NCBI RefSeq assembly: GCF_000971975.1
Contig: NZ_LAQO01000025.1
Span: 1-64,000, forward strand
Length of the DNA: 64,000 nt
Source of the DNA: Paenibacillus algorifonticola
Lineage (GTDB): Bacteria > Bacillota > Bacilli > Paenibacillales > Paenibacillaceae
Direction: 5' to 3'
In this document: positions 27,131 through 36,399 of the stretch, piece by piece
Layout: the number at the start of each line of letters is the position of its first letter
Numbering within the stretch: the stretch's first letter is position 1
The notes under the pieces: model-generated
Databases searched by the model: none
What the model saw: the letters and a program-made list of their open reading frames with translations, nothing else
What the model was told of the DNA's origin: nothing
Translations under genes and position numbers: made by a program

Positions 27131-27295
27131 CTAGGAAAAGGAAGTGCCTGGATCGATAGGGAACGGAGTTGGGTCATCAGTGACGTCAAAGTCCCCCGCT
27201 TTTACAAAATCAATGTAACGTGTACCTACGCCAGCCATCGTCTCGCTCACTTGCAGCGTTTCGAGAACCGGAGCTTGCCATTGTTGTTTTTCCAT
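27131..27295 (-). CDS. Lasso peptide precursor, paeninodin-like
   Basis: A 54-residue precursor. The leader (residues 1-20) has the pattern W6-x-x-P9-x-L11-E12-x-L14 and ends SETM, with Thr at -2 as lasso proteases require. The predicted core is 34 residues and starts AGVGTRYID, so Ala1 can form a macrolactam with Asp9. This parallels paeninodin, whose core starts AGPGTSTPD. The tail is acidic, has four Pro and ends in Ser34, the expected target of the neighbouring kinase. A 34-residue core is much longer than paeninodin (23). AAGGAGGTG lies inside the end of the cyclase gene, and the ATG follows that gene's stop codon by two bases. Confidence 0.88.
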   Translation of the reverse strand: MEKQQWQAPVLETLQVSETMAGVGTRYIDFVKAGDFDVTDDPTPFPIDPGTSFS

Positions 27296-27297
27296 GC

Positions 27298-29253
27298 TTA
27301 TTCACCTCCTTTCAAATGAAACTGCTGCACAAATCGGCAGGCCACCAAGCAATGCAATAAATAACGGCTGTTTAAATCAACCGCGTATTCCGGCTTTGGT
27401 ACTAAGCCGACCTGCTCCAGCGAAGCCCTCATCTGCTCTACATTGAAAAACTGCGCAAGATACGGATCCTTGCAATAGTTCCGCAGTTCCTCTACAAATG
27501 CAGACCAAACCGGCGTCATTCGGTGAACCCAATCCGCTGCCTGAATGCCGCGCACACGCTGGTTTAACCGTATTTGATCGGGCAAATAATTTGCCGTTGA
27601 GTCGCGGATTAAAGCACGGTCGTAGCCATCATGAACGTACTGCTCAATCGGAACAGACAAGCAAAACTTCACAACCCGCGGATCGCTGGTCGGGTCTCGT
27701 TCCCACAGCGCATAGCTCAGCGATAGCTTGGTGCGCTGCGTACCGCTCATATTGGTCATCGCCATATCCTGAAAGGGCCCCGGCTGCGCTTTAATCGCAT
27801 CTTTTTCAAAAACGCTGCCAGCCCCTGCCTGCCGCTCCTTCAATCTGGCAAAGACGTTCATCCGCTTGGCAAAAGCCGGATTGATCATGAGCGGCATCTC
27901 CTGCTGACCATGATCCTGGTCCCGAGGAAACAGCTTCGGATAGGCGTTTTTCCCAACATAATACATAAGCCGTTTTCGCCCTACTGCCTTGCGCTTGCCA
28001 AACATCGTCACTTCCCGGTACAGCCGCAGCCATTGCAGCCGCTTGAGGAGCAACGAATAATAATCGATGGCAGGCCCCCACGAGATCGAATGGTTTCCCA
28101 TTGCTCCCGTAAGCAGAATGCCCATTCCCTGCTGCTGCGACTGCTCGTAAACCCCTTTAATCCAAAATGAATTTTCTGCAAATTTAAAGGGGATCTCCAG
28201 CATTTCCAGCCATTCATCCGCTTCCGACAGCGGGCTGCGGCCCTGCAAATCCAAATATTGATCGGCAATATTGCCGACAAACTCTACAGTTTTCTTTATA
28301 AAGGGACGTTCATCCGCCATATGCCGCCTGGACGTCCAATCCTGAAAATTTGGCTCTGGCACATAACTGAAGGTATGCAGCTGCTTTTGCTGCGCCTGCA
28401 GCGATTTTGCCGCGAAGCTGACGACCGAGCCGGAATCAAGCCCGCCGCTAAGCGTTGCCCCTACCTTCCGAAACGTCCTCATCCGTACATTGACCGCTTC
28501 CTGAAAAACCTCCTGGAAAGCTTCCGTATACTCCTCGCGCCTCTTTAGCCGCAGTTGCTCTGGAGGCTCGACCTTGCTGTGCTGCCAAAAATCGAGCTGT
28601 CCGTCCTTTATGCGAAAAGCATGCCCCGGCGGCACCTGACGAATATGCTCATAGGGCGTTGCGAACAGGTCGCTCGACTCATGAACAATAGCAATCGCCA
28701 AATAATCGGCGAGCCAGCTTTCATTCAGTTTTTTCTCCACATGATGCGCGGCAAGCAAGGGGGCAATGGTTGTGCAAAAGGAGCTTTGCTGAGCATCAGA
28801 GTGGACATACAGCGTACGGCTGCCGAACAGATCGGTCGCACCGAACAGCTCGGATTTGCGCTGATCCCAAATGATGAAAGCATAGTCACCTATTAAAAAA
28901 CGCGGCGCTTCCTCTCCCCATTTGGCATAGGCCAGCATAATCAGCTCGCTATCCGGCATGCTGGCTCGCCGCTCGCGATCGATGAGCAGCTGCTCCCACA
29001 GAAATGGACGATTATCGATCATGGCGTCAGCCGTAATCGTTAGTCCCAGCTCAGCTGCGTAAAAGGGCTGCGGCTGTCCGACCGATTCTGGCGTAATCCA
29101 TTGGGCATGGCAGCCTAGGAAAACGCATCCGTCATGCCAAGTATCGACGGCATCCGCTGGATATTTTTGCAAGGCTTGCATCAGGCGCAACCCCGCTTCT
29201 ATAGAAACGGGAGCTTTGGAATCCTTCTGATAAATAGCGGCGATTGCGCTCAT
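27298..29253 (-). CDS. Lasso peptide macrolactam synthetase (asparagine-synthase-like C protein)
   Basis: A 651-residue homolog of asparagine synthetase B. An N-terminal glutaminase-like domain (about 1-205) lacks Cys at position 2. The C-terminal domain has the PP-loop ATLSGGLDSGSVVSFA near residue 265, which activates the Asp side chain as an adenylate. The enzyme then joins it to the core N-terminus. It is the first gene of the cluster. Its promoter lies about 30 bp upstream, and AAAGGGG precedes the ATG. Its last codons carry the ribosome site of the precursor gene. Confidence 0.9.
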   Translation of the reverse strand: MSAIAAIYQKDSKAPVSIEAGLRLMQALQKYPADAVDTWHDGCVFLGCHAQWITPESVGQPQPFYAAELGLTITADAMIDNRPFLWEQLLIDRERRASMPDSELIMLAYAKWGEEAPRFLIGDYAFIIWDQRKSELFGATDLFGSRTLYVHSDAQQSSFCTTIAPLLAAHHVEKKLNESWLADYLAIAIVHESSDLFATPYEHIRQVPPGHAFRIKDGQLDFWQHSKVEPPEQLRLKRREEYTEAFQEVFQEAVNVRMRTFRKVGATLSGGLDSGSVVSFAAKSLQAQQKQLHTFSYVPEPNFQDWTSRRHMADERPFIKKTVEFVGNIADQYLDLQGRSPLSEADEWLEMLEIPFKFAENSFWIKGVYEQSQQQGMGILLTGAMGNHSISWGPAIDYYSLLLKRLQWLRLYREVTMFGKRKAVGRKRLMYYVGKNAYPKLFPRDQDHGQQEMPLMINPAFAKRMNVFARLKERQAGAGSVFEKDAIKAQPGPFQDMAMTNMSGTQRTKLSLSYALWERDPTSDPRVVKFCLSVPIEQYVHDGYDRALIRDSTANYLPDQIRLNQRVRGIQAADWVHRMTPVWSAFVEELRNYCKDPYLAQFFNVEQMRASLEQVGLVPKPEYAVDLNSRYLLHCLVACRFVQQFHLKGGE

Positions 29254-29289
29254 GCGGTACCCCTTTCCTTTTTGATACTAACTGTATTT

Positions 29290-29319
29290 ATTATAGCATA
29301 TAAAGATACATTTTGTATC
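29290..29319 (-). promoter_or_regulatory. Lasso cluster promoter with GATAC-N5-GTATC operator
   Basis: On the minus strand a perfect TATAAT (29290-29295) lies 37 bp before the cyclase ATG. The -35 region has no good TTGACA. Instead a perfect palindrome, GATAC-AAAAT-GTATC (29305-29319), covers it. The same palindrome occurs at the exopolysaccharide promoter (47725, 47759) and at 48000. Confidence 0.65.
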
Positions 29320-29367
29320 ATTTTTTTCAAAAGAATTATTCATTTTTTTCCTATGCTGCACGATTTT

Positions 29368-30705
29368 TCACAACGACAATAATGGTTTTTGTTCTTTTAC
29401 TCCATGGTTCATATTAGGACGTCCCACCGAATAATAAATGAGCTGTGTATTGGCTAGTTCATGCTCACTATAAATGTTGCGCCCATCAATGAGATTAGGC
29501 GTTCTCAGCCAGGATTGGATACTAAGCGGTTTAATATCGCGGAATTCCTTCCATTCGGTCAAAATGCACAGCGCATCCGCCTGAATCGCCGCTTCCTCCG
29601 CGTCTGCACAGTATACAACGCCCGATTCGCCAAATTGCTGGCGAAAATTAGCTGTCGCTATCGGATCGTAGGCTTTGACATTTGCGCCTCGCTTTACTAA
29701 TGCATCAATAATTTCAAAGGCTGGTGCATCGCGTACATCATCCGTTTCCGGCTTGAAGGCCAGCCCCCAAATCGCAACGGTCCGGCCCGCCAAATCCCCA
29801 AGCGAAGCTTCCAGCTTGCGAATGACGTTAAAGCGCTGGTCGCGATTCACATCTACGACCGATTTAAGCAGCTTGAAATCATAATCCATTTGTCCAGCAA
29901 TTTGAATAAGTGCCTGCGTATCCTTCGGGAAGCAGGAGCCCCCATAACCTATTCCCGCTTTCAAGAAAGATGAACCGATTCGGTGATCGTAGCCCATTCC
30001 TTCCGCTACTTCGGTGACATCGGCGCCTACCTTTTCGCAAATGTTGGCTATTTCATTAATGAAGGAAATTTTGGCTGCAAGGAAAGCGTTGGATGCATAT
30101 TTAATCATTTCGGCGCTGCGAATATCGGTGCTCATGATGTGCTCGGTGAGCGGCCTATGCAGCTCCGTTAAATACTTGCGAGCCGTCTCCCCTGATGTGC
30201 CAATAACAATGCGGTCGGGGTGAAGCGTATCTTGAACCGCCGTGCCTTCCCGGAGAAATTCTGGTACGGAAGCGACCTCGAACGGAAAAGCCGTCTGGCT
30301 GGCTATAATCGTTTGAATGTGCTCATTGGTGCCGACTGGCACCGTGCTTTTCGTAGCAATAATTTTAAAGCCATTCATTGCCAATCCGATTTCGCGGGCA
30401 GCCTGCTCAATATAGCTCAAATTCGCTTTGCCGCTTGGGAGCGATGGCGTCCCTACCGCAATAATAATAATGTCGGATTGCCTCACCGCTTCTGGCAAAT
30501 CCGTTGTAAATTGCAAGCGCCCCTCCGATTTATTGCTCGCTATAAGCTCTTTCAAGCCCGGCTCATAAATCGGCACCTCCCCTTTATTCAGCAAGGCAAC
30601 CTTCTCCTTCAGGTGGTCAACGCAGATGACATCGTTGCCCAGCTCCGAGAAGCATACGCCAGATACCAACCCCACATAACCCGTTCCAATTACAGCCAGC
30701 TTCAT
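29368..30705 (-). CDS. UDP-glucose 6-dehydrogenase
   Basis: About 445 residues. It oxidises UDP-glucose to UDP-glucuronate, using NAD, for the exopolysaccharide. The Rossmann motif GTGYVGLVSG is at residues 6-15, the catalytic Cys is in GYGGSCFPKDTQAL near residue 260, and the C-terminal domain begins near TVAIWGLAFKPETDDVRDAP. Length is typical of the TuaD/Ugd family. The start at 30705 (MKLAVIG) has GAGGAG eight bases upstream. It is the last gene of the exopolysaccharide operon; no convincing terminator was seen before the lasso promoter. Confidence 0.94.
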   Translation of the reverse strand: MKLAVIGTGYVGLVSGVCFSELGNDVICVDHLKEKVALLNKGEVPIYEPGLKELIASNKSEGRLQFTTDLPEAVRQSDIIIIAVGTPSLPSGKANLSYIEQAAREIGLAMNGFKIIATKSTVPVGTNEHIQTIIASQTAFPFEVASVPEFLREGTAVQDTLHPDRIVIGTSGETARKYLTELHRPLTEHIMSTDIRSAEMIKYASNAFLAAKISFINEIANICEKVGADVTEVAEGMGYDHRIGSSFLKAGIGYGGSCFPKDTQALIQIAGQMDYDFKLLKSVVDVNRDQRFNVIRKLEASLGDLAGRTVAIWGLAFKPETDDVRDAPAFEIIDALVKRGANVKAYDPIATANFRQQFGESGVVYCADAEEAAIQADALCILTEWKEFRDIKPLSIQSWLRTPNLIDGRNIYSEHELANTQLIYYSVGRPNMNHGVKEQKPLLSL

Positions 30706-30828
30706 GCTGCCCACTCCTCTCCACATGCAGCCCAGACGCCTGATCGCAGGCTGCTGCTTTATATACTTTTACATTTACACTTTGCCGCTAACATCCCTGT
30801 ACAAAGCCTTTATCATTAACGCTAAATG

Positions 30829-32010
30829 CTAAACTGAAGTACGAATGGCGTTCGTTTCATTAGCCACATGCTCAATCCATTGGACAATCTGGTATTTACG
30901 CCGCTCATTCATGGCGATAGAAACGCCCCGACTCCATCCTTCCATCGCAAGCTGCGGGAAGCTTTGCTGTACGTTCAGCTCTCTTAGAGCCTGCCAAGTT
31001 ACCAGCATATGCGGATGCTTGCCCTGCAATGCTTGAATCGTATTCCGATCCTCCGTCATGGATGTCCTGACCAGCACAATCAAAGGTTTGCCGAGCGTGA
31101 CTGCCTCCCCAACTACACCCCAGCCCGGCTTCGAAATGATGAGATCCGCCGCCGCCGCATAATTTTGCGATTCGGTGTAGCCTTGAGGAATTCGGACAAT
31201 ATTCGGCCCGTAAATCTGCATATTTTCCGATACGATAAATACACAGGAGTGATCCTTCCACAGCGAAAGCGAGTCTAGCGCTTCTGTCTCTATTCCCATG
31301 CCTAGAGCAAAATAAACGATCGTTTTGCTGCCGTCCGGATTCAACTCCCGCACGATCCGCTGCACCTCAGCAGCTTGCGGCGTTCGGCAATAAAAGCCTG
31401 TCTCCGGCCCGCTTCCCGTTGTCCATTTCCGTTCCCCTAAATCCGATCCAGCCAGCGGAATGAAATAATCCAGTTGTTCGTACGCCTGATGCAGCGGAGC
31501 CAACTGCTCCTGCTGCAGAAAAGCCCCATAGGCGGTATGCCAGGTGAAGTTGGATATGCCCACCGATTTCACTCCCGCGATCGCGGCTGCAGCAATCGGA
31601 ATCGGAGAAATATCCGAAATGACCATATCCAGCTGCTCACTCATGATAAAATCAGCTTCCCGCCTTACTTCAGCTGAAAATGCCGCCATATATTGCTCGT
31701 AACCAAGCCTAAACCTTTCCTGATCAAGCTCTACCGAGCCTGATCCTCCGCCGAGCACATAGCCAAGATCCGATGAACAGCCGCGGAACTCTATCCGTTC
31801 CGGGCTATATTCAGCGCTGTATTCCGCTAATGAAGCCTGAATAAAGGGAAGCGTTTTGCCCGAGCAGATCATAAGCCGATAACGCCGCGGCGAATAAAGC
31901 AGCAGCGTTCGAATAAGCGCAATGCTGCGCGTTGCATGGCCATAGCCATAATCTGAAATATAATATCCAATCGTTGTTAAACGGCCGTTCGTGCCACGAG
32001 CGCCAAGCAT
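30829..32010 (-). CDS. Glycosyltransferase, GT1/GT28-like (MurG-type fold)
   Basis: A 393-residue protein with the N-terminal GYYISDYGYGHATRSIALI motif typical of MurG-like transferases and a C-terminal nucleotide-sugar site with ADLIISKPGWGVVGEAVTLGKPLIVLVR, where Lys-Pro-Gly-trp-Gly and Glu resemble the GT28 donor loop. The sugar donor cannot be read from sequence. It starts 2 bp after the stop of the mannose-1-phosphate guanylyltransferase gene, in the exopolysaccharide operon. Confidence 0.8.
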   Translation of the reverse strand: MLGARGTNGRLTTIGYYISDYGYGHATRSIALIRTLLLYSPRRYRLMICSGKTLPFIQASLAEYSAEYSPERIEFRGCSSDLGYVLGGGSGSVELDQERFRLGYEQYMAAFSAEVRREADFIMSEQLDMVISDISPIPIAAAAIAGVKSVGISNFTWHTAYGAFLQQEQLAPLHQAYEQLDYFIPLAGSDLGERKWTTGSGPETGFYCRTPQAAEVQRIVRELNPDGSKTIVYFALGMGIETEALDSLSLWKDHSCVFIVSENMQIYGPNIVRIPQGYTESQNYAAAADLIISKPGWGVVGEAVTLGKPLIVLVRTSMTEDRNTIQALQGKHPHMLVTWQALRELNVQQSFPQLAMEGWSRGVSIAMNERRKYQIVQWIEHVANETNAIRTSV

Positions 32011-32012
32011 GG

Positions 32013-33416
32013 TTATACCTTAATGCAATGCTCGGACACTTCGTCCCAGGTATGATAAATTTCCACAACCTGATTGCGCTCCTCGGCCATGCCGCTTTGC
32101 ACGACAATAATTTCAAGCTCCGTCAATGCACGGATGCTGTGTAGCATCTTCATCGGAATATGCAGCACATTGCCCGCTCCGACGCGCATGAAATTGCCAT
32201 TTTGAATAAACTCCCCGCTGCCTTTGACGATAGTCCACACTTCCTCGCGCGCCGAATGCAGGCGGTAGCTGAGGTTTTTGCCGAGCTGAATGCCTACGCG
32301 CTTAGTGGAAACGCAGCGTCCATCCTCATAGGTGCGATCGTCAAGCACTCTGATCCAGCCCCATTGGCGCTCGATATACATCGGCCCCTGGTCGGAGCTG
32401 ATAAAATCTTTAATGCGCGGGCTCGCGCTTTTATCCGTCACCAATATGCCGTCGGGGCTTACCGCGACTACAACATTCGACAAGCCGAGAATAGAGACGG
32501 GGATGTCGATCTCATTAATGAGATGCGTATTAATGCAATCCTCGCTAATGATGCCTCTGCCTATTTGTTTGTTCTGCATTTCTTCGGTCAGCGTATTCCA
32601 CGTGCCAAGGTCTTTCCAGCATCCTTCATAAGGCAAAACGACGATGCTTGATGCCTTCTCGACTACCTCGTAATCAAAACTGATTTTCGGAAGCAGCTGG
32701 TATTGCTTTGAAAGCTCCTCATATTGAATCGGCAGCCCTCTGCTCGCCAGCAGCTCAATCACATAACCCAGCTTGAAGGCAAACACGCCGCAATTCCAGT
32801 AGGCATTGTCTGCAATAAGCCGCTCGGCGATTTCCTCGGTCGGTTTTTCCCGGAAGTGGCTGACCGCAACATATTCGCTGACTGTCATACTTGACATCGC
32901 CGTAACCGCCCCTGCTGATGCAGCCTTTTCCGGTATAATATAGCCGTATTTGGATGATGGGTAAGTTGGCTTCACGCCAATGAGCGCAATCTCGGCATCG
33001 GAGCGGTTCAGAACCTCCTCCAGCTGCTTTACCGCTTCAAAAAAATGGCTTTCCACATAAGGATCAACGGGCAAAATTGCCACTGCTTCATCTAGTCCTA
33101 CCCCGGCATGAGAATATAAATAAGTGGCGGCAAGCGATATGGCCGCGAACGTATCCCGCCGATCCGGCTCAATAATGAGCGGAACCTCCGGTGAGATTTG
33201 AGTCTGCATCATTTCGATCTGGGCCTGGCTCGTTGCAATATAGCTGGAATCACCCAAGCCATTTTCATTAATTTGCCCCCATACACGCTGCACCATGGAA
33301 ACCATTTCCCGGTTCTCATTTTCCAGCACCTTCAGAAATTGCTTCGATCTCGCATCATTCGATAACGGCCATAGACGTTTGCCTGAGCCTCCGGACAATA
33401 ATACCAGCTTCATCAT
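32013..33416 (-). CDS. manC: Mannose-1-phosphate guanylyltransferase (ManC type) with C-terminal cupin
   Basis: A 467-residue enzyme making GDP-mannose, the precursor for GDP-fucose made by Gmd and Fcl in this operon. The N-terminal nucleotidyltransferase has LSGGSGKRLWPLS (residues 7-19), FREKP and NCGVFAFK. The C-terminal part is a cupin of the type II phosphomannose isomerase kind (GKNLSYRLHSAREEVWTIVKG). The cupin may be an active isomerase or a remnant; I cannot decide. No separate manA gene is visible in the window. Confidence 0.88.
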   Translation of the reverse strand: MMKLVLLSGGSGKRLWPLSNDARSKQFLKVLENENREMVSMVQRVWGQINENGLGDSSYIATSQAQIEMMQTQISPEVPLIIEPDRRDTFAAISLAATYLYSHAGVGLDEAVAILPVDPYVESHFFEAVKQLEEVLNRSDAEIALIGVKPTYPSSKYGYIIPEKAASAGAVTAMSSMTVSEYVAVSHFREKPTEEIAERLIADNAYWNCGVFAFKLGYVIELLASRGLPIQYEELSKQYQLLPKISFDYEVVEKASSIVVLPYEGCWKDLGTWNTLTEEMQNKQIGRGIISEDCINTHLINEIDIPVSILGLSNVVVAVSPDGILVTDKSASPRIKDFISSDQGPMYIERQWGWIRVLDDRTYEDGRCVSTKRVGIQLGKNLSYRLHSAREEVWTIVKGSGEFIQNGNFMRVGAGNVLHIPMKMLHSIRALTELEIIVVQSGMAEERNQVVEIYHTWDEVSEHCIKV

Positions 33417-33431
33417 AGATTCCTCCCATTC

Positions 33432-34676
33432 TTATATTGAAAGCAGCAGCTTGCGGTATTTATTAAGCGATATTTCCTTGCGCAAATGCGCCTCCAAATA
33501 ATCCCGGCCACTAAGGCCCAGCTCTTCCAGCTCCGCTGCGCCAAGCTCAATCATCGCATTTAGCTTTCGCGCAATTTCCGCATACTGCCCAGGCTCAGCC
33601 ACGATGCCGCAGCCGCTCTCTTCAATAATCCGGTACGCTTCGCTGCCCTGCTCCAATACACCTAGAACCGGCTTGCCGGCTGCCATGACGCCATAAATTT
33701 TGCTTGGAACCGATACGCCCTTGATGCCCTTCTGATTCACGACGAGGTGCACATCTGCCGCATTAAGCGAATACCTAAGCTGCTCCTTCGGCTGAAAAGG
33801 TAAAAAGGCTACGTTCGCAAGCCCCTCCCGCTGCACATAATCCTGCATCTGCTTCTTCACAGCGCCTTCGCCGATGAAGGCGAAAATCACATCCGGGTAA
33901 TCGCGGAACTGGCTCGCAAGCTCCACCAGCTTTTCCAAGTCATAATAAAGACCTAAATTGCCGGAATACATAATAATGAATTTATCCTGCCAATCATGCT
34001 CGCGAAGAAACGCTTGAACCTGCGGATGCTCCTTGGACAGCGGAATAATTTCCTCTTCATTCGTCCAGTTGTTAATGACCGTATTGTCCGTTACCCTCCG
34101 GCTGGCAAAACGTTTAAGAAGGGTATCCTGCATGTCATAGCCAACCGTAATGATATGATCGGCGTATTTGCAGTTCAGGGTGTCGACCCAGCGCGCCAGC
34201 CCGAGCACCGCTTTATTGTTCATATAGCCTGCGGCGGCTGCCTGCTCAGGGTTGAAATCCTGAATGTTGTAAATATGCTTGGAGCGCTTAAGCGTCTTGC
34301 CAATGGTTCCGATCAATCCGCCCAAAATCGGCGGCTGCGATATCGTATAAATAAAATGAACCTTTTTCTGCTTCAACAACTGGATATTGGCATGAAAAAA
34401 GTAGGATGCGATATAACGCAGCCTACTTAGCTTGTTCCGCTTATCTACCTTAGGCAGACGAATGCGAATAATTTGAATGCCCTCTAATTGGTCATAAACG
34501 ACCCGCCGTTTGTCACCCGATGCTTCCGCTTCCTTCTCGCCCTGCTCGGACTGTGCCGCGATGACCGTAATGTTGAAATCATCCTGCAAATATAAGCAAA
34601 GCTCCGTCAGCAGCTGCCCAGTAGAAGCGAAATCTGGATAAAAATAATTTATTACGAATACGATATTAGGCTTCAT
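33432..34676 (-). CDS. Glycosyltransferase family 4, WcaI-like
   Basis: A 414-residue GT4 enzyme. The N-terminal NYFYPDFASTGQLLTELCLYL and the DFNPEQAAAAGY segment resemble WcaI-type transferases of colanic acid loci. The C-terminal donor domain has MYSGNLGLYYDLEKLVELA, SVPSKIYGVMAAGKPVLG with the EX7E-like region, and EESGCGIVAEPG. The donor sugar is not predictable with confidence. It overlaps the acetyltransferase gene by 4 bp. Confidence 0.83.
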   Translation of the reverse strand: MKPNIVFVINYFYPDFASTGQLLTELCLYLQDDFNITVIAAQSEQGEKEAEASGDKRRVVYDQLEGIQIIRIRLPKVDKRNKLSRLRYIASYFFHANIQLLKQKKVHFIYTISQPPILGGLIGTIGKTLKRSKHIYNIQDFNPEQAAAAGYMNNKAVLGLARWVDTLNCKYADHIITVGYDMQDTLLKRFASRRVTDNTVINNWTNEEEIIPLSKEHPQVQAFLREHDWQDKFIIMYSGNLGLYYDLEKLVELASQFRDYPDVIFAFIGEGAVKKQMQDYVQREGLANVAFLPFQPKEQLRYSLNAADVHLVVNQKGIKGVSVPSKIYGVMAAGKPVLGVLEQGSEAYRIIEESGCGIVAEPGQYAEIARKLNAMIELGAAELEELGLSGRDYLEAHLRKEISLNKYRKLLLSI

Positions 34677-35239
34677 GCCATGACCTCTTTCGCGAATCGC
34701 TCTCTTAAATATTGCGCCGGATAACCGGCGTGAATTTCATTGGCCGGGATGCTTTTCAGCACCGTGCTTCTTGCTGCCGCAACGGCCATTTCATGCAGGA
34801 TGACGCCGGGATAAACGAATACATCACTCGCTACCCAAGCACCATCTTTAATAACAATCGGCCGAACCTCCAGCGAAAAAGCTGGATCATTGATTTTATG
34901 ACTGCCTGTGCATAAATAAGCATTTTGGGAAATGACGCAGTGGCTGCCCACTTCAATTTCATCCAAGCTATAAAACTGGACATGATCACCGATCCAGGAA
35001 AAATCGCCAATGCTGACCTTCCAAGGATACGTGAACTTCGCCGTTGATCGAATTAATACGTCTTTGCCGATATTCGCGCCAAACAGACGAAGCAGAAAGC
35101 TTCGCCACGCATACATATTGTGCAGGGAGAACCGGAACAGCGTGCCTTGAATGAGCCACCATAACAGAACATAAGCGCCGCTTCTGCCCCTTGAATAGCC
35201 AGCCTGCTCATACTGGTCCAAGCGAATGAGATTTTTCAT
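34673..35239 (-). CDS. Putative O-acetyltransferase, WcaF-like left-handed beta helix
   Basis: A 188-residue hexapeptide-repeat acyltransferase of the colanic-acid WcaF / NodL kind. It has hexapeptide coils from about residue 50 (IGKDVLIRSTAKF, IGDFSWIGDHVQF, IEVGSHCVISQNAYLCTGSHKIND) with the His of TGSHKI as the likely catalytic base, and a tail with IPANEIHAGYPAQYLRERF. It would acetylate a repeat-unit sugar. The gene overlaps both neighbours by 4 bp, so it is translationally coupled. Confidence 0.85.
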   Translation of the reverse strand: MKNLIRLDQYEQAGYSRGRSGAYVLLWWLIQGTLFRFSLHNMYAWRSFLLRLFGANIGKDVLIRSTAKFTYPWKVSIGDFSWIGDHVQFYSLDEIEVGSHCVISQNAYLCTGSHKINDPAFSLEVRPIVIKDGAWVASDVFVYPGVILHEMAVAAARSTVLKSIPANEIHAGYPAQYLRERFAKEVMA

Positions 35240-36396
35240 CCGATGTTCAACAACTCCTCATAAACCGCTGTCGTTCGTTTCACATATTGCTCCCGGGTGA
35301 AGGATTGCTGGAGCAGCGAATAACCTTCTTCCCCCATCAGCTTGTAATTTTGTTCAAAAATGCTCGTTATCGCCTTTTGAAGCGCAAGCTCATCCTGCGG
35401 CGGGACGAGCAGGCCGTTTGCCCCATTCAGCATTTCTGGCACGCCGCCAACATCGGTCGCTACTATCGGCAGCGAAGCCGCCATCGCTTCCAGCAGCACC
35501 GTCGGAAAAATATCATAGACCGACGGCAGCACGAACAAATCCGCCTGCTGCAGCAAATCGGCAACATCCCTTCGCATGCCGAGGAAATGGACATTGTCCA
35601 GCTTGTATTGCCGAGCCATCGCCAGCAAGCCTTGCTTGTATTCCTGATCCGTATCGAAAGCGACATCGCCTACGATGACAAAATGCAGGTTTTGCTCGGC
35701 TTTTTTCCTCTTCATCAAGTGCGCAGCCTTGAGCAAATATTCAATGCCTTTCATCGGCGACAGCCTTGCCACCGTAATGACTATGCGATCGCTGTCGGCC
35801 AAATTCAGCTCTTGGCGCAGCGAGCTGCGAGCTGCTTCACTAGGCGTGGGAGACGCGGCCACCTCAATGCCATTATGTATTTTGATCAGCTTCTTTGACG
35901 TATGGCCGCCCCACTGAAACATGATTTTGCTGCGTTCGCATAAGACGATAATGCGGTCATTGAACAGATGGTCCAGATAGCCGACAAATTTATAGGCGAT
36001 CAGCGGCTTTCTTGGCAGCTCATGAACGGTTTGCAGCGTCGGAATACCGAGCATTTTACCGACAATATTGCCGCCAATGACTTCCATTTTATGCGAATGA
36101 ATCAGCTTAATTTGATATTGCTTGACGATTTTTCGCAGTGCCCGCATGGATTTGACCAATTTAACCGTATTGCGAAAATAATAAAGCGCATCGGTCGGCT
36201 TGCCGAAGACGGCAAGGGCTGCGAACAGTACCGTTGCTCCGCTCGCCTCATATTTTTCTACATAAGGGCTCCATTCCGGCAGCACCACATAAGGCTTGTA
36301 TTTCGCCTGATCCAGACCTTGAACCAGCTGCAGCAGCACCGTATCCACACCGCCAACATGGCTTGCATACGGCTGAATATAAAGAATATTTTCCAC
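35236..36396 (-). CDS. Glycosyltransferase family 4
   Basis: A 386-residue GT4 (GT-B fold) enzyme. The acceptor domain begins ILYIQPYASHVGGVDTVLL. The donor domain has VARLSPMKGIEYLLKAAHLM and the EX7E motif region PSVYDIFPTVLLEAMAASLPIVATDVGGVPEML. It most likely adds a sugar during repeat-unit assembly at the inner face of the membrane. It lies 3 bp downstream of another GT4 gene and overlaps the acetyltransferase gene by 4 bp. Confidence 0.87.
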   Translation of the reverse strand: MENILYIQPYASHVGGVDTVLLQLVQGLDQAKYKPYVVLPEWSPYVEKYEASGATVLFAALAVFGKPTDALYYFRNTVKLVKSMRALRKIVKQYQIKLIHSHKMEVIGGNIVGKMLGIPTLQTVHELPRKPLIAYKFVGYLDHLFNDRIIVLCERSKIMFQWGGHTSKKLIKIHNGIEVAASPTPSEAARSSLRQELNLADSDRIVITVARLSPMKGIEYLLKAAHLMKRKKAEQNLHFVIVGDVAFDTDQEYKQGLLAMARQYKLDNVHFLGMRRDVADLLQQADLFVLPSVYDIFPTVLLEAMAASLPIVATDVGGVPEMLNGANGLLVPPQDELALQKAITSIFEQNYKLMGEEGYSLLQQSFTREQYVKRTTAVYEELLNIG

Positions 36397-36399
36397 TTG

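Noticed and set aside
27059..27319. Plus-strand 86-codon frame across the lasso precursor
   Set aside because: It is antisense to a precursor gene with clear leader and core features. It has no ribosome site.
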